NCBI RefSeq assembly: GCF_000090795.2
Contig: NW_003546372.1
Coordinates: forward strand, 1-31,264
Reading direction: 5' to 3'
DNA: 31,264 bases
Source: Amphimedon queenslandica
Taxonomy: Eukaryota > Porifera > Demospongiae > Haplosclerida > Niphatidae
In this document: positions 1 to 9,943 of the stretch, one piece after another
Layout: the number at the start of each line of letters is the position of its first letter
Position numbering within the stretch: position 1 is the first letter of the stretch
Made by a program: the position numbers and the translations under genes
The notes under the pieces: generated by a model
Told to the model about the DNA's origin: nothing
Seen by the model: only the letters and a program-made list of their open reading frames with translations
Databases searched by the model: none

Positions 1-173
1 TCATAAACGTTATCCTCATGTTGGAAAAGAAAAACGGCACAGAGATCCAACAAAGTAATCTATTTTATTTATAAGAATAACATTTTAATCATTTGATTGA
101 TAGGAAAGTTGTAATAGATGAAAACACAATCGAGAGCAAGTTTCGTTCTCAGTCAACTGTTAGATTTCGTTAA
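1..173 (+). CDS. 3' end of cysteine-rich type I membrane protein, copy A (partial)
   Basis: Last two exons (1-54 and 104-173) of a gene entering from the left. The 54-nt exon encodes a basic cytoplasmic stretch beginning H-K-R-Y-P-H-V-G-K; after a 49-bp intron the final exon encodes a tail ending T-V-R-F-R and a TAA stop at 171-173. Both exons align codon for codon with the ends of copies B (2548-2792) and C (5905-6151), and the phase-2 junction (AA|G for Lys) is the same in all three, so the assignment to this family is firm. The signal peptide, ectodomain and membrane segment lie outside the window. Function unknown. Confidence 0.85.
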
Positions 174-682
174 ATTGAGTTCTATAACAATTTTAAGATG
201 TTTAGTGTGTACCAGTATCTCTTTTTAGTGTGTGTCTTTTTTAGTGTGTATCTCTTTGTGTGTTTGTGTGCGTGTGAACAGGGCTCTGTTTTAATTTTAA
301 ATTTAAATTTTAAAACAAGTAACTGGGTATGGTACATTGTAAAAAAAATTTACGCAACACAAGGGTACATGCTTTTCAGTAAAAGTGACTTTATTCTTAT
401 TATAAATGAAGAGATATCAGTTTAGTTTCATGTCCATTAAGCTCTCTATACACCAGCCAACATGTTGCTAGCAACATTTGTGGTTACTTTGATCTTGAAA
501 TCAATATGTTGTTAAAAAAGAAATCAGTTCAATTTTTGCAACAAGTTGCTCAAAAGATCAAAGTAACCACAAATGTTGCTAGCAGCATGTTGCCTATTGT
601 AGAGTTTGTTATTTAAGGAGTGTCACCTTCCGCTGTATCGTCAGTCTTTGTAGGCTCTACTGTGTACAGCAAACAGTCATCA
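174..682. other. Intergenic spacer between copies A and B
   Basis: No gene is supported. The segments around 280-437 and 604-682 align with 2870-3083 and 3084-3156 upstream of copy C (shared AT-rich TTTAAATTTAAA-like stretch, CAGTAAAAG block, GTCCATTA, and GTTTGTTATTTAAGGAG just before the gene), so the spacer was duplicated with the gene and probably holds its promoter. A hairpin element interrupts it at about 440-604. Confidence 0.6.
440..604. mobile_element. MITE-like hairpin insertion
   Basis: Two ~40-bp arms (456-496 and 554-594) are near-perfect reverse complements sharing the core GTGGTTACTTTGATCTT, separated by ~57 bp. The outer ends also pair loosely (CTCTA at the left, TAGAG at the right). 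The paralogous spacer of copy C runs straight from GTCCATTA to GTTTGTTATTT at 3083/3084, giving an empty-site comparison. No ORF. The target-site duplication cannot be fixed because two bases differ at the junction. Confidence 0.65.
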
Positions 683-2792
683 ATGCCAATAACGTATTCC
701 TTACTCTTGTGTCTTCTTCTCTTGGTGTGTACCACCTCTGCCACTAGTCATGGAGAAGGAGAGAGTAGCAGTAATGGTTGTACAGTGTCTGATACCAGCT
801 ACCTAATATCTGCTATCAATTCAACTGAAGGATACAACCTCACTAGAGCAATCATCAACTGTCTAGAGTATTCAGATAATAGGAGTACACTCTCTTTTGG
901 ATCAATATCTTATGAAACTATGGCTGGTACTAATGGACGATACACTGTACAGTGTAACAGTGGATTATTATTATTATCTGTCAGTGATTTTTGGTTCAGC
1001 GAAGAGAGTTCTTCATGTTATGAATGTGTGGATGCTGAAGATTCTTGTGTATCAGGAACAGGTAGGAAAGCAAACAGATGCAGCATTATGTTATCTGGAA
1101 GCATAACCTAAAACAGATATAGTATTCAATGAGTTATTCATAACTATTAGAACATTTTTTATCATAGAATGTACCTTTATTCCTTCTCTGATAGATTGTC
1201 CACAGTATTGTGATCATTGTTTATCTGCTTCAGAGTGTTTGCACTGTACTTATGCAAGATATAAAGGACTGTGTCTTCCTAATACTAGCTGTCCTAATAA
1301 TGGAGTCCCTAATCCTATGAATGGGAATGAATGTGAATGTACCCAAGAATTCAGTGGTGATAACTGTAGCGGTAATTACTGAATAGTGCTAGAATAACTA
1401 TTATTATATTAAAATAGTTTGTGCATTAACTGAATGTGAGATTGGATACACTTTGAATAATCTTACCAACAGCTGCCAATGTGTCGGTGAGCAATACCTA
1501 GTTTTTTTGTGCATAGTATATTATGTTAGTCCACATGCATGCTGTGAACAATTTTTAATTGTCTTATGAATGCATTTAATACAATGATGGTTTATTTAAC
1601 TGGCAAGTGTGAACTTATTGTGTTAACTTTTTCCATAGAATCATGTCCATCAGGTAGCACAGAGTTGTGTCAATCAGGTTGCAAATTCCTTGTTGATCCA
1701 AATTCAACAGTACCACAAAGTGTCATTGGATCACCAGGTAGATCTGTGATTTGTTTCCCATAAAATTTCTCGCATAGTGTCAGCAGCTTCTTGTTGGTAG
1801 ATTTTAAAGTTGCTCAAAAACCTGGCCAAAAAGACGCTGTATTATAGTGCAGAGTATTTGTCAATAATGGCTAGGAGAGCGTTTTTGATTTTTATAGTTT
1901 ATCTGATACATATACATAATACTGTGTTGTGTTACTCTAAAACCCAAGTGTGCTTTTTTTGCATGCTCACTTAGCATGCTTTGTGCAGCATCATTGTTTA
2001 GTTAAGTTAACATTTTATTTTGTATAGATGATGTAGGAGAAGGTGGAGGTCATCATAAGAGAGCAAGAGGAGGAGGAAACGACTCACATGGTACCAGTGA
2101 TACTGATACTGATAGAGCATTCTGTGTACAGAGATGTTTAAATGATTGGGAACCTGATAGTAATGGTGTCTGTTATGGTAAGTCATGCAACTCCTGCTCA
2201 TTGAATTACACTTAATCTCTCTCTTTCTTTGTATCTCTTCTTCATAAAGCCTGTGGTATAAGTTATTGTCTTGAATGTAATGCAAATAACGACTGCACAA
2301 AATGTCGAAGTGGTACACTACTCAAAACTGCAAGGCCTCAAAATCATTGTGTTGGTAATGCTTGCACTATGTTGTTATGATAATGGTAGCTATGTAATTT
2401 TAGGATTTTATGCTCTTATACGAGAATTAAATGAGGCACTACAAGAGGAAGAACATCATGAAGAAGAAATTTTGAAACAGCAACAGTTGGAATGTTAGTC
2501 ACAATGATAGTTATACTATAATCACTAAATAATTTTTTACATGATAGTAATAGTGGCCCTTCCTATTTTCTGCTTTTTTCTGATAGCAAGCATCATAGTA
2601 GCAACTATATTAGCTCATAAACGTTATCCTCATGTTGAAGAAGAAAAGCGTTACAAAGACCCAACAAAGTAATCCATTTTATTTAAAAGTAATGAGGCAT
2701 TGAATCGTTTTATTGGTAGGATAATTGTAATAAATAGAAACACACTTGAGAGTGGCAAGCTTCAGTCTCAGTCAACTGTTAGACAGCGTTAA
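683..2792 (+). CDS. Cysteine-rich/EGF-like type I membrane protein, copy B
   Basis: Nine exons: 683-1061, 1195-1371, 1418-1486, 1639-1737, 2028-2177, 2250-2354, 2404-2493, 2548-2668, 2720-2792 (1263 nt, 420 aa). The ATG at 683 opens a hydrophobic signal peptide; the frame is open upstream but has no earlier ATG. The ectodomain has N-glycosylation sites (NST, NLT, NRS), a Cys-rich module with an EGF-like close (C-P-N-N-G ... N-E-C-E-C ... C), further Cys pairs, a His/Arg-rich linker, a Y-C-L-E-C module and a Glu-rich juxtamembrane helix. Residues ~357-380 are a membrane span, followed by a basic tail starting H-K-R-Y-P-H-V. Most internal introns are phase 1, typical of shuffled extracellular modules. 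No kinase or other cytoplasmic domain. The last-but-one acceptor could be 2547 or 6 nt later; both stay in frame. Probably a surface receptor or adhesion protein; no named family recognised. Confidence 0.85.
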
Positions 2793-3156
2793 AATGAATT
2801 CTATAAGAATTCTAGTCCACAGGCTTAGTATGTATCTCTATGATTATGTTTCTGTTTGTATTTAGTGACAATAGAGCTCATAATAATTTTTTTATTTTAA
2901 GTTCAAATTTTTAAATTCAAATTTTAAAATCTAAATAGATCTAACTGGGTGTGGTGTGGGCGTGGCATAAATTAATTTTATGTCTCACCACAACACGAGG
3001 GTAAATGCATTCCAGTAAAAGATTCTTTGGATGACTTTATTCTCATTACATGAAGAGATAACACTTCAGTTTCGCGTCCATTAGTTTGTTATTTAAGGAG
3101 TTTCGCCTTCCGCTTTGTTGTCAATCTTTATTTGTAAGCCCTACTGACGGTCATCA
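2793..3156. promoter_or_regulatory. Intergenic spacer/promoter upstream of copy C
   Basis: Homologous to the A-B spacer but without the hairpin insertion. It holds a GGGCGTGGC box at 2958-2966, a motif that recurs upstream of other genes here. No coding potential seen. Transcription start not identified. Confidence 0.45.
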
Positions 3157-6151
3157 ATGGCGTATTCCTTACTCTTGTGTCTCCTTCTCTTGGTGTGTAC
3201 CGCCTCCGCCACTAGTCATGGAGAAGGAGAGAGTAGCAGTCATGGAGAAGGAGAGAGTAGCAGTAATGGTTGTACAGTGTCTGATACCAGCTACCTAATA
3301 TCTGCTATCAATTCAACTGAAGGATACAACCTCACTAGAGCAATCATTAACTGTCTAGAGTATTCAGATAATAGGAGTACACTCTCTTTTGGATCAATAT
3401 CTTATGAATCTATGACTGGTACTAATGGACGATACACTGTACAGTGTAACAGTGGATTATTATTATTATCTGTCAGTGTGTTTGGATTCAGAGAAGAGCG
3501 TTCTTCATGTTACGAATGTGTGGATGCTGAAGATCCTTGTGAACCAGGAACAGGTATGAGCACAGATCTAATCCATTATTGCTTTTGAAATTTTAATTTT
3601 GACACTGTATGACAATGATAAAATGATAGCATATCCTACATGTAACAATTATTAGACAAAGACCAACATGATGTATCTAGTCTTTATGTACATGTACTGA
3701 ATAGGTCCTTATCTTATAAATCAAAAATGGGAAACTACTCATGTTGTTCTGTTTATGACTAGTCACTATATATGCCATATATGATACAATGGATAGTAAA
3801 TAGAAATAATTATCACTGATTGAGTGTAAACAATGTAGTAGGGATGACATGAACGCACTAAATGAAATTAATCAAATTATGATAAATCTCTCTCTCTCTC
3901 TTTCTCTGATAGATTGTCCACAGTATTGTGATCATTGTTTACCAAATTCAGAGTGTTTACTTTGTACTTATGCACGATACAATGGACAGTGTCTTCCTAA
4001 TGCTAACTGTCCTAATAATGGAACCCCTAATCCTATGAATGGGAATGAATGTGAATGTCCTCACAACTTTGGAGGCAGCAACTGCAGAGGTAAGTAGATT
4101 CTTATCATGATTATTTATTATTAATTTTTAGATTGTTTGCTAAATGTTACTGACTGTCAGAACGGATATCTATTAAATCAAGCAAGCTGTCGCTGTGAAG
4201 GTAAGAATTTTTTTGTATTGTGCATGAATTATTCTGTTTTTTTTTATGTAGCATGTCCCTCTGGTTATTATCAATTCCTTGTTGATCCAGAATCAAGAGT
4301 GCCAGAGAGTGTTGTTGGATCACCAGGTAATGAGCTGCTCCTTGGTCAATATTCATAGACTACAAGACAAATCCATTCTTTTCAAAAGGAAATTGCTTTC
4401 TTAACAATATTATGCTCATAACTCAAAAATTTTTTTCTTGGAATTAGCTCAAACTTCTACATGGCATAAATACATAATTATGTATCAGAAAGTGTAATAA
4501 AAATTGGGAGTGATTTTGGAACCATTTTCAGAAAAAACCATGAGCTTATATTGCTTTTTTTAAAAATTGGCCGATTTTTAAAAATGGCCGATTTTTAAAA
4601 ATGGCCATAACTTGAAAAATATTTTTTGGAAACAGCTCAAGCTTTCTGTATAGCATAAGAACATCAATATGTATCAGAAAATGTAATAAAAATTTGGGGT
4701 GATTTTGGAGCCATTTTTCAGAAAAAACCATGAGCTATATAGCCGGTATTTTTCAAAAATTGGTCAAATTTTAAAAATGACCATAACTTGAAAAATGTTT
4801 GTCAAAAACAGCCCAAACTTGCTACATAGCATAAGGACATCAATGTGTATCAGAAAATGTAATAAATATTTGGGGTGATTTTGGAGCCATTTTTCAGAAA
4901 AAACCATGGGCTATATTCAAAAATTGGCCGATTTAAAAAATGACCATAACTTTAAAAATGTTTGTTAAAAACAGCCCAGACTTGCTACATAGCATAAGGA
5001 CATTAATTTGAACCAAAAAAAATGTAATAAAAAATTGGGGTGATATTGGAGCCATTTTTTGAAAAAAACCATGGGCTATAGCCTTTGCTTTTTTTTCAGA
5101 AATTGGTGATTTTTTTAAATGGCCATAACTAAAAAAATACTTTTTAGACACAGCTCAAACTTGCTACAGAGCATAAGGACATCAATGTGTATCAGAAAAT
5201 GTAATAAATATTTGGGGTGATTTTGGAGCCTTTTTTGAAAAAAATCCACAGGCTATAGCCTTTGCTTTTTTCAAAAATTAGTCAATTTTTTAAAATGCTT
5301 ATAACTTTAAAATTTTTAGTTGGAAGCATAAGTACATTATATGTCACACAATAACATTTCTGTGTGATTTGGAGCCAATTTTTGTTAAAAATAGAATCTA
5401 CTTTTACTTATAACTAGGTGAAGAAGAAGGCCATCACGAGAAGAAAAGAGCAACAGAATCAGAAGATTCACATGGTACCAGTGAGACTGATACTGATAGA
5501 ACATTCTGTGTGCAGAATTGTTTGTATGGTTGGACACCTGACCCAAAAGGAGTTTGTTATGGTATAATTGCATTGCTTTACTATTTTACATACCACTTAC
5601 AAGCTAATTTTTTCCTCTTTTTTTAAAGCTTGTGGTATGAGCTACTGTCTTAACTGTAGTGGAATTGGTCACTGTACAAGATGCCGTGATGGTACTTTAG
5701 TCTATAAAGATCACTGCATAGGTAATTGTGGATTTTCACAAGTAACTTGCTAATTTTCAATTTTTAAAGGATTTTATGAATACGTAGAAGAATTGAATCT
5801 TGAATTGGAGGAAGAGGAGGAAAGGGAAAAGCAGAAATTTAAGACGGAACAATTAGAATGTTAGTTGCAATAATTCAAACTATTATTGTATTTTTTTCTA
5901 CTAGTACAAATAGCGCTGCCTCTTGTTTGCTTTTTCGTGATTGCAGCCTTTGTGTTAATAGCAGTATTTGCTCACTTCCGTTATCCTCATGTTGGGAAAG
6001 ATAAACGTCACAGAGATCCATCAAAGTGAATGAATATTATTAGTTTTATAACCAGAGGATGCATTTTTATACTTTTTATAGGAGAGCTGATAACTATGAG
6101 GATACCATTGAGAGCAAGTTCCGACCTCAATCAACCGTTAGGTATCGTTGA
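3157..6151 (+). CDS. Cysteine-rich/EGF-like type I membrane protein, copy C
   Basis: Nine exons: 3157-3553, 3913-4089, 4132-4200, 4252-4326, 5418-5561, 5629-5721, 5770-5859, 5905-6025, 6082-6151 (1236 nt, 411 aa). Same architecture and intron phases as copy B: signal peptide (M-A-Y-S-L-L-L-C...), Cys-rich head, EGF-like module (~133-191), Cys modules ending in a Y-C-L-N-C ... C-T-R-C unit, a Glu-rich juxtamembrane helix, membrane span at ~349-372 and a ~39-residue basic tail ending T-V-R-Y-R. Differences from B: an in-frame 24-bp duplication in exon 1 (S-H-G-E-G-E-S-S twice), a shorter exon 4 lacking one Cys pair, and a fourth intron swollen to 1.09 kb by repeats. Intron 1 (359 bp) holds only a TC-rich acceptor tract. 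Function unknown; surface receptor or adhesion role inferred. Confidence 0.85.
4430..5380 (+). repeat. Unit array (~160-190 bp) in intron 4 of copy C
   Basis: Five diverged direct copies of a unit with the landmark AGCTCAAACTTGCTACATAGC at about 4447, 4635, 4811, 4973 and 5152, each followed by a CATAAGGACATCAATGTGTA-like block, then GTAATAAA, GGTGATTTTGGAGCC and AAAAAACCATG; a sixth partial copy lies near 5320. The landmark and the CATAAGAACAT...CAGAAAA block also occur in ECSIT intron 1 and STRA6-like intron 15, so the arrays are related. No inverted ends seen here. Short ORFs inside are artefacts. Confidence 0.75.
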
Positions 6152-6421
6152 GGAGGAACAATTTTAATCAGCAGCTGCAGTTAGTACACATTCAGCTTAG
6201 CAGTGGCTGTATGTGTCTGTTTTTAATAATTATTGTTCAGTAGTACTTCATACTTGTTTTCATAACTATGATACATTATAAAGCAAACAGGAAATAACGA
6301 TAGATCTACTACGGTTATAATTGGGCACAAATGACATAATTACACCATAGGTAGTATCTATGATTACGCCAGTCAACTCCTACGGGATAAGACGGCGTCT
6401 TCTTTGTCTAGATAAAAAATA
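6152..6421. other. Spacer between copy C and the first 7TM gene
   Basis: AT-rich with no ORF. A short palindrome (AGACGGCGTCT) lies about 20-30 bases before the ATG at 6422. It must hold the promoter of the 7TM gene, but no known box is recognised. Confidence 0.35.
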
Positions 6422-7459
6422 ATGGATCATGCAAACGAGTCTGCACTTCTTTCTGATCGAGAAAAGTTCGTTATATTGGTGTCAATGTCTGCAGTAGGTG
6501 GTGCTGCAATCATTGTGTGCTCGATTGCACTGGCTATGGCTGCTTACTTTAAGCTTTTTGGGGACTTTTTCCACCGTCTGGCAATTTACCAAGTCCTTGC
6601 AGCTATGCTCTACTCTGTGGTATGTGTTCTACAAGTCGTATTCATCAATTATGAAAAAAATCCGTCTGTTTATCGTCCCATTTGTGTCATTGAAGGTTTC
6701 ATGTTAGAGTACACAATGTGGATTAAATTAATGTTCACATTTTGCCTGACCTTCCATTTGTTTTTTTACTTGATCTGTACCCGTTGCCGTGAAAGAGATA
6801 TTAATTTTAATCGAATTGAAAAGATATACATACTTGTATCTATGTTTGGGCCTTTGCTGTTTACTTGGATACCATTTGTTAGCATTAACTCAAGCGGAAT
6901 CATTTATGGTTTGGCTGGAGCTTGGTGCTGGATACAAAACTGGCAGAATGATACTGCATCAGATAACCTACCTCAGGGAGAATATGAGCAGTACTTTCTT
7001 CTATATGGCCCTGCTCTCATTTGTCTGCTGTTGTCTGGTGTTGCTGTTGTAGTCATAATAATAACAATTATACGTCGAGCTTATAATTGTTGTGGCTACA
7101 GAGATAGCTGTTCAAACTGGGAGCAGATTGAAAGCAAGAATCATTTGAAAGTGATGCTGCCACTTGTGAGTTACCCAATATTATCTCTTCTTTTCTACAT
7201 ACCAGCATTCATAAATCGAGTAATTGGTTCTGCTTCTAAGCATCCAAATACCATTAGTTTTATGTGGAGTGCTATATCGCTACCATTGGTAGGGCTCTTG
7301 GCTGGGGTCTCTCTTATTATTCACATCATTATTCTGAAGTTTCCGAAAACACAAGGAAAAAGTGTGCATGAAGAAATCTTGGATTCCATAGATAAAGGAG
7401 AAAGAAAGAGATTGGTGCACTCGGGCAAAAAGCAAGGCTACAAAACTACAAGCCCATGA
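6422..7459 (+). CDS. Seven-transmembrane receptor, cAMP-receptor/GPR157-like
   Basis: Intronless, 345 aa. Seven hydrophobic segments at roughly 17-43, 52-76, 90-118, 133-152, 190-218, 243-265 and 277-306. Landmarks: F-H-R-L-A-I-Y-Q at the start of TM2, a Cys at 88 before TM3 that can bond with the Cys in G-A-W-C-W-I (169) of the second extracellular loop, P-L-V-S-Y-P-I-L in TM6 and F-M-W-S-A in TM7. There is no long N-terminus or GPS site, so it is not an adhesion receptor. The G-A-W-C-W-I loop and short ends resemble class E/cAMP-receptor-like and GPR157-type receptors; this placement is tentative. The basic C-tail may contact G protein. About half its residues match the 8791-9912 receptor. 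Confidence 0.85.
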   Translation: MDHANESALLSDREKFVILVSMSAVGGAAIIVCSIALAMAAYFKLFGDFFHRLAIYQVLAAMLYSVVCVLQVVFINYEKNPSVYRPICVIEGFMLEYTMWIKLMFTFCLTFHLFFYLICTRCRERDINFNRIEKIYILVSMFGPLLFTWIPFVSINSSGIIYGLAGAWCWIQNWQNDTASDNLPQGEYEQYFLLYGPALICLLLSGVAVVVIIITIIRRAYNCCGYRDSCSNWEQIESKNHLKVMLPLVSYPILSLLFYIPAFINRVIGSASKHPNTISFMWSAISLPLVGLLAGVSLIIHIIILKFPKTQGKSVHEEILDSIDKGERKRLVHSGKKQGYKTTSP

Positions 7460-7809
7460 GCTCCTGAACTATAAAACAACATATTAAACTTTTAAACAAA
7501 GTATATAGTCTAGTTTTTATAGTAATGTATACGGACCTCGATGTGTAGTTTCACACCCTATTTTGATGTGTTTGTTATCTTTTTTGATTTTTGTGACAAG
7601 CCTAATACATGTATAAAAACTGATAGTTATCACAACCTTTACTATCTATTAGAGATAGTGAACAAAGCATGGTTGTTATAACGCCATATGTGAATAAGAT
7701 AGTAATGTTATGAAGTTAATTATTATGAATTAAGCAACAATTAAATAACTGCAGCAAACAAAACAACTCAAAAGACACAACAGGCCATCGTAATACATTA
7801 CATGCATTA
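7460..7809. other. Convergent 3' spacer
   Basis: 350 bp between the stop of the 7TM gene and the stop of the dehydrogenase on the other strand. AT-rich; no ORF, RNA gene or repeat recognised. Likely the two 3' UTRs. Confidence 0.4.
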
Positions 7810-8724
7810 TTAGTTTTTACGACGATACATTTTCATCAAAAAATGAAAAAGTGACGGAGACCACTGTGACAAATACGTCATCAAGAGGTAAGGATGATGG
7901 CTGATCCATACCTCATGCAATCCATTAGAGACAGCAATGAGAATCAGCTCAGCACACCTCTCAACTTTCATCCCATTCTCAATCATAGGATCCTTCTTCC
8001 CATGGAGAGAGCCTCCAGGATTCATAGCATTCTCTGATACGGCTGTCTTCACGGGACCTGGACAAACATTAGTCACACATATATTTTTATCAAGCAGCTC
8101 AAGTCTCACAACATCCATCAAACCATTTAAGCCAAACTTTGACGCACAGTAATACGAACGGGTAGGAGCTCCAAATTTCCCAGAGATAGAGGAGACATTG
8201 ACGACATGTCCCCCGCCCTGCTGTAACATGAACGTCTTAATGACACCCTTTGTTAAGAACGAAGTTCCCAATAGATCAACCTCCATTACTTTTCTGGCTG
8301 TATCTTCTTCAATATCGAGAAAAGTGCATCTCATTGAAATTCCAGCATTGTTGATGAGTATGTCAACTTTATCAAACAGAGATTGAACTTCTTTTGGGGC
8401 CCTCCTCACTGATTCTCTATCAGAAATATCTAAGTAATAAGCACGGGCATTCTCTGGATGAGCTAAACTCTTTAACAAAGCATTAAGTTTGTCCATTGAT
8501 CTGGCAGAGAGAATCAGTTTAGCACCTTCAGTGGACAACTGACGACACAGCTCTTCTCCTATGCCACTGGAGGCTCCAGTCACCCAGACTACCTTGTCTT
8601 TAAAGAAATTCCTCTTTAAAGAGCATCTAAGGAGTGTTAGGTCAGCATCAGCTCTCAAAAACTTTATAAAAAGATACACAGTAAGAGCTATGAGCACAGA
8701 AACAACGATTGTCAATGCATCCAT
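7810..8724 (-). CDS. Short-chain dehydrogenase/reductase, DHRS7-like
   Basis: Intronless, 304 aa. An N-terminal hydrophobic helix (~4-24) suggests ER membrane anchoring. The classical SDR fold follows: cofactor loop T-G-A-S-S-G-I-G (49-56), N-N-A-G (125-128), catalytic Ser179 and Y192-x-x-x-K196 (Y-C-A-S-K), and P-G-P-V-K-T after the sixth strand. All catalytic residues are present, so it should be an active NAD(P)(H)-dependent oxidoreductase of lipid, steroid or retinoid type. Length, anchor and motif spacing best match DHRS7/DHRS7B; the substrate cannot be told from sequence. It starts 66 bp from the divergent receptor gene and lies between two receptor paralogues. Confidence 0.9.
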   Translation of the reverse strand: MDALTIVVSVLIALTVYLFIKFLRADADLTLLRCSLKRNFFKDKVVWVTGASSGIGEELCRQLSTEGAKLILSARSMDKLNALLKSLAHPENARAYYLDISDRESVRRAPKEVQSLFDKVDILINNAGISMRCTFLDIEEDTARKVMEVDLLGTSFLTKGVIKTFMLQQGGGHVVNVSSISGKFGAPTRSYYCASKFGLNGLMDVVRLELLDKNICVTNVCPGPVKTAVSENAMNPGGSLHGKKDPMIENGMKVERCAELILIAVSNGLHEVWISHHPYLLMTYLSQWSPSLFHFLMKMYRRKN

Positions 8725-8790
8725 TTTAGCTTAGGTGAGAGCATGCCACACCCAGTGCAGTAGTCCCAATTTCCCAAATTGAAAATAAAA
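8725..8790. promoter_or_regulatory. Bidirectional promoter, dehydrogenase / second 7TM gene
   Basis: Only 66 bp separate the two divergent start codons, so both promoters and 5' UTRs must share or overlap it and the gene bodies. It holds a CCACACCC box (8746-8753), a KLF/Sp-type CACCC element. No TATA box is seen. Confidence 0.5.
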
Positions 8791-9912
8791 ATGGGGGATT
8801 TAAGGGAAGATCGAGGGGAAGATCCAGTAGAAGACTGCTCTAGCAGTTCTAATTCTACCATGTCCACTCTGAGTAATGAAGAAAAATATCAGATATTGCT
8901 AGTTATGGGTACTGGGGGCATAGCTGCAGTCATCATTTGTACTGTTGCACTGGCAATGGCTCTGATGTTCAAGCTTCATCACTACTTTGTGCACAGGTTG
9001 GCAATTTATCAAGTACTGGCAGCTCTTTTTTTCGGATTTGTGTGTGTACTAGAAACTATATTCATCAATTATGATAAGAACCATAAAGTATATGCTCCAC
9101 TCTGTGAGGTAACAGGATTTTTGCTAGAGTATGCTGTATGGGTGAAGCTTTTAATCATGTCTTGCTTGACATTTCATTTACTCTGCTTTTCTGTATGTTA
9201 CACAAACTTCAATCGGCTTGAATACGCTTACATTTTAATATCAATTGTGATACCATTGTTATTTTCATGGATACCTTTTATTCATGGGGTCTATGGGCCA
9301 GCTGGAGCATGGTGCTGGATACAAAACTGGAAGAAAGATTGTGCTGATAACAAGCTGTCGGAGGGCGAAATTGAAGAATATGCCTTGTTGTACGGCCCTG
9401 CTTTTATCTGTTTGTCATTAGCCTCACTTTCTGTATTTGTCATTGTGATTGTACTAACTTGGCGTGCATATTGCCATCAGTCTAAAACTGACTCTTTTTC
9501 TGTTCCATTACTAGATTTAGGAGAAGCTCAAAAAAGAAAGAAGGCCTTGAGAGAAATCCTCCCTTTGGTATCTTATCCTATCCTGTTTATAATTTTCTTC
9601 ACGCCGTCTTTTGTCAATCGAATAAAAGGTGCTATTATGAAGGATGCAAGTATGTCCAGCTTCATGTGGAGTGCAGCCACTACTCCTTGTTTAAGTCTTT
9701 TTGCTGGACTAGCTCTAATTGTGCATATTGGAATTTTAAAGTGTCAAAAGCAATATTTCAAAAATATTAGGCACTCAAATAATCGACCGTGTAAAGAGAT
9801 ACAATCACCTTATGTTGATATTAAAACAGATATTTTCACTTCTGAGACTGTAGCATCAACAAATGCTAGAAGCCAATGGATTATGCCAAATGAAAGTGAC
9901 ATTGATGACTAA
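8791..9912 (+). CDS. Seven-transmembrane receptor, paralogue of 6422-7459
   Basis: Intronless, 373 aa from the first ATG (8791); the open frame runs 12 nt further upstream but without an ATG. Same landmarks as its paralogue: H-R-L-A-I-Y-Q-V-L-A-A in TM2, Cys before TM3, G-P-A-G-A-W-C-W-I-Q-N-W in loop 2, P-L-V-S-Y-P-I-L in TM6, F-M-W-S-A in TM7. It differs in a longer acidic, Ser-rich N-terminus, a longer third intracellular loop with K-R-K-K, and a ~65-residue Ser/Thr-rich C-tail that could be phosphorylated for desensitisation. Placement in the cAMP-receptor/GPR157-like group is tentative. Its stop is only 31 bp from the ECSIT stop on the other strand. Confidence 0.85.
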   Translation: MGDLREDRGEDPVEDCSSSSNSTMSTLSNEEKYQILLVMGTGGIAAVIICTVALAMALMFKLHHYFVHRLAIYQVLAALFFGFVCVLETIFINYDKNHKVYAPLCEVTGFLLEYAVWVKLLIMSCLTFHLLCFSVCYTNFNRLEYAYILISIVIPLLFSWIPFIHGVYGPAGAWCWIQNWKKDCADNKLSEGEIEEYALLYGPAFICLSLASLSVFVIVIVLTWRAYCHQSKTDSFSVPLLDLGEAQKRKKALREILPLVSYPILFIIFFTPSFVNRIKGAIMKDASMSSFMWSAATTPCLSLFAGLALIVHIGILKCQKQYFKNIRHSNNRPCKEIQSPYVDIKTDIFTSETVASTNARSQWIMPNESDIDD

Positions 9913-9943
9913 AAGTTGTATTTTTTGTGTACATAAATGCATG

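Noticed and set aside
620-682. Upstream start of copy B at 620
   Set aside because: No ATG there, only GTG; the ATG at 683 matches the copy C start and opens the signal peptide.
4546-5151. ORFs on the - strand in copy C intron 4
   Set aside because: They fall within diverged repeat units and repeat with them; AT-rich low-complexity translation.
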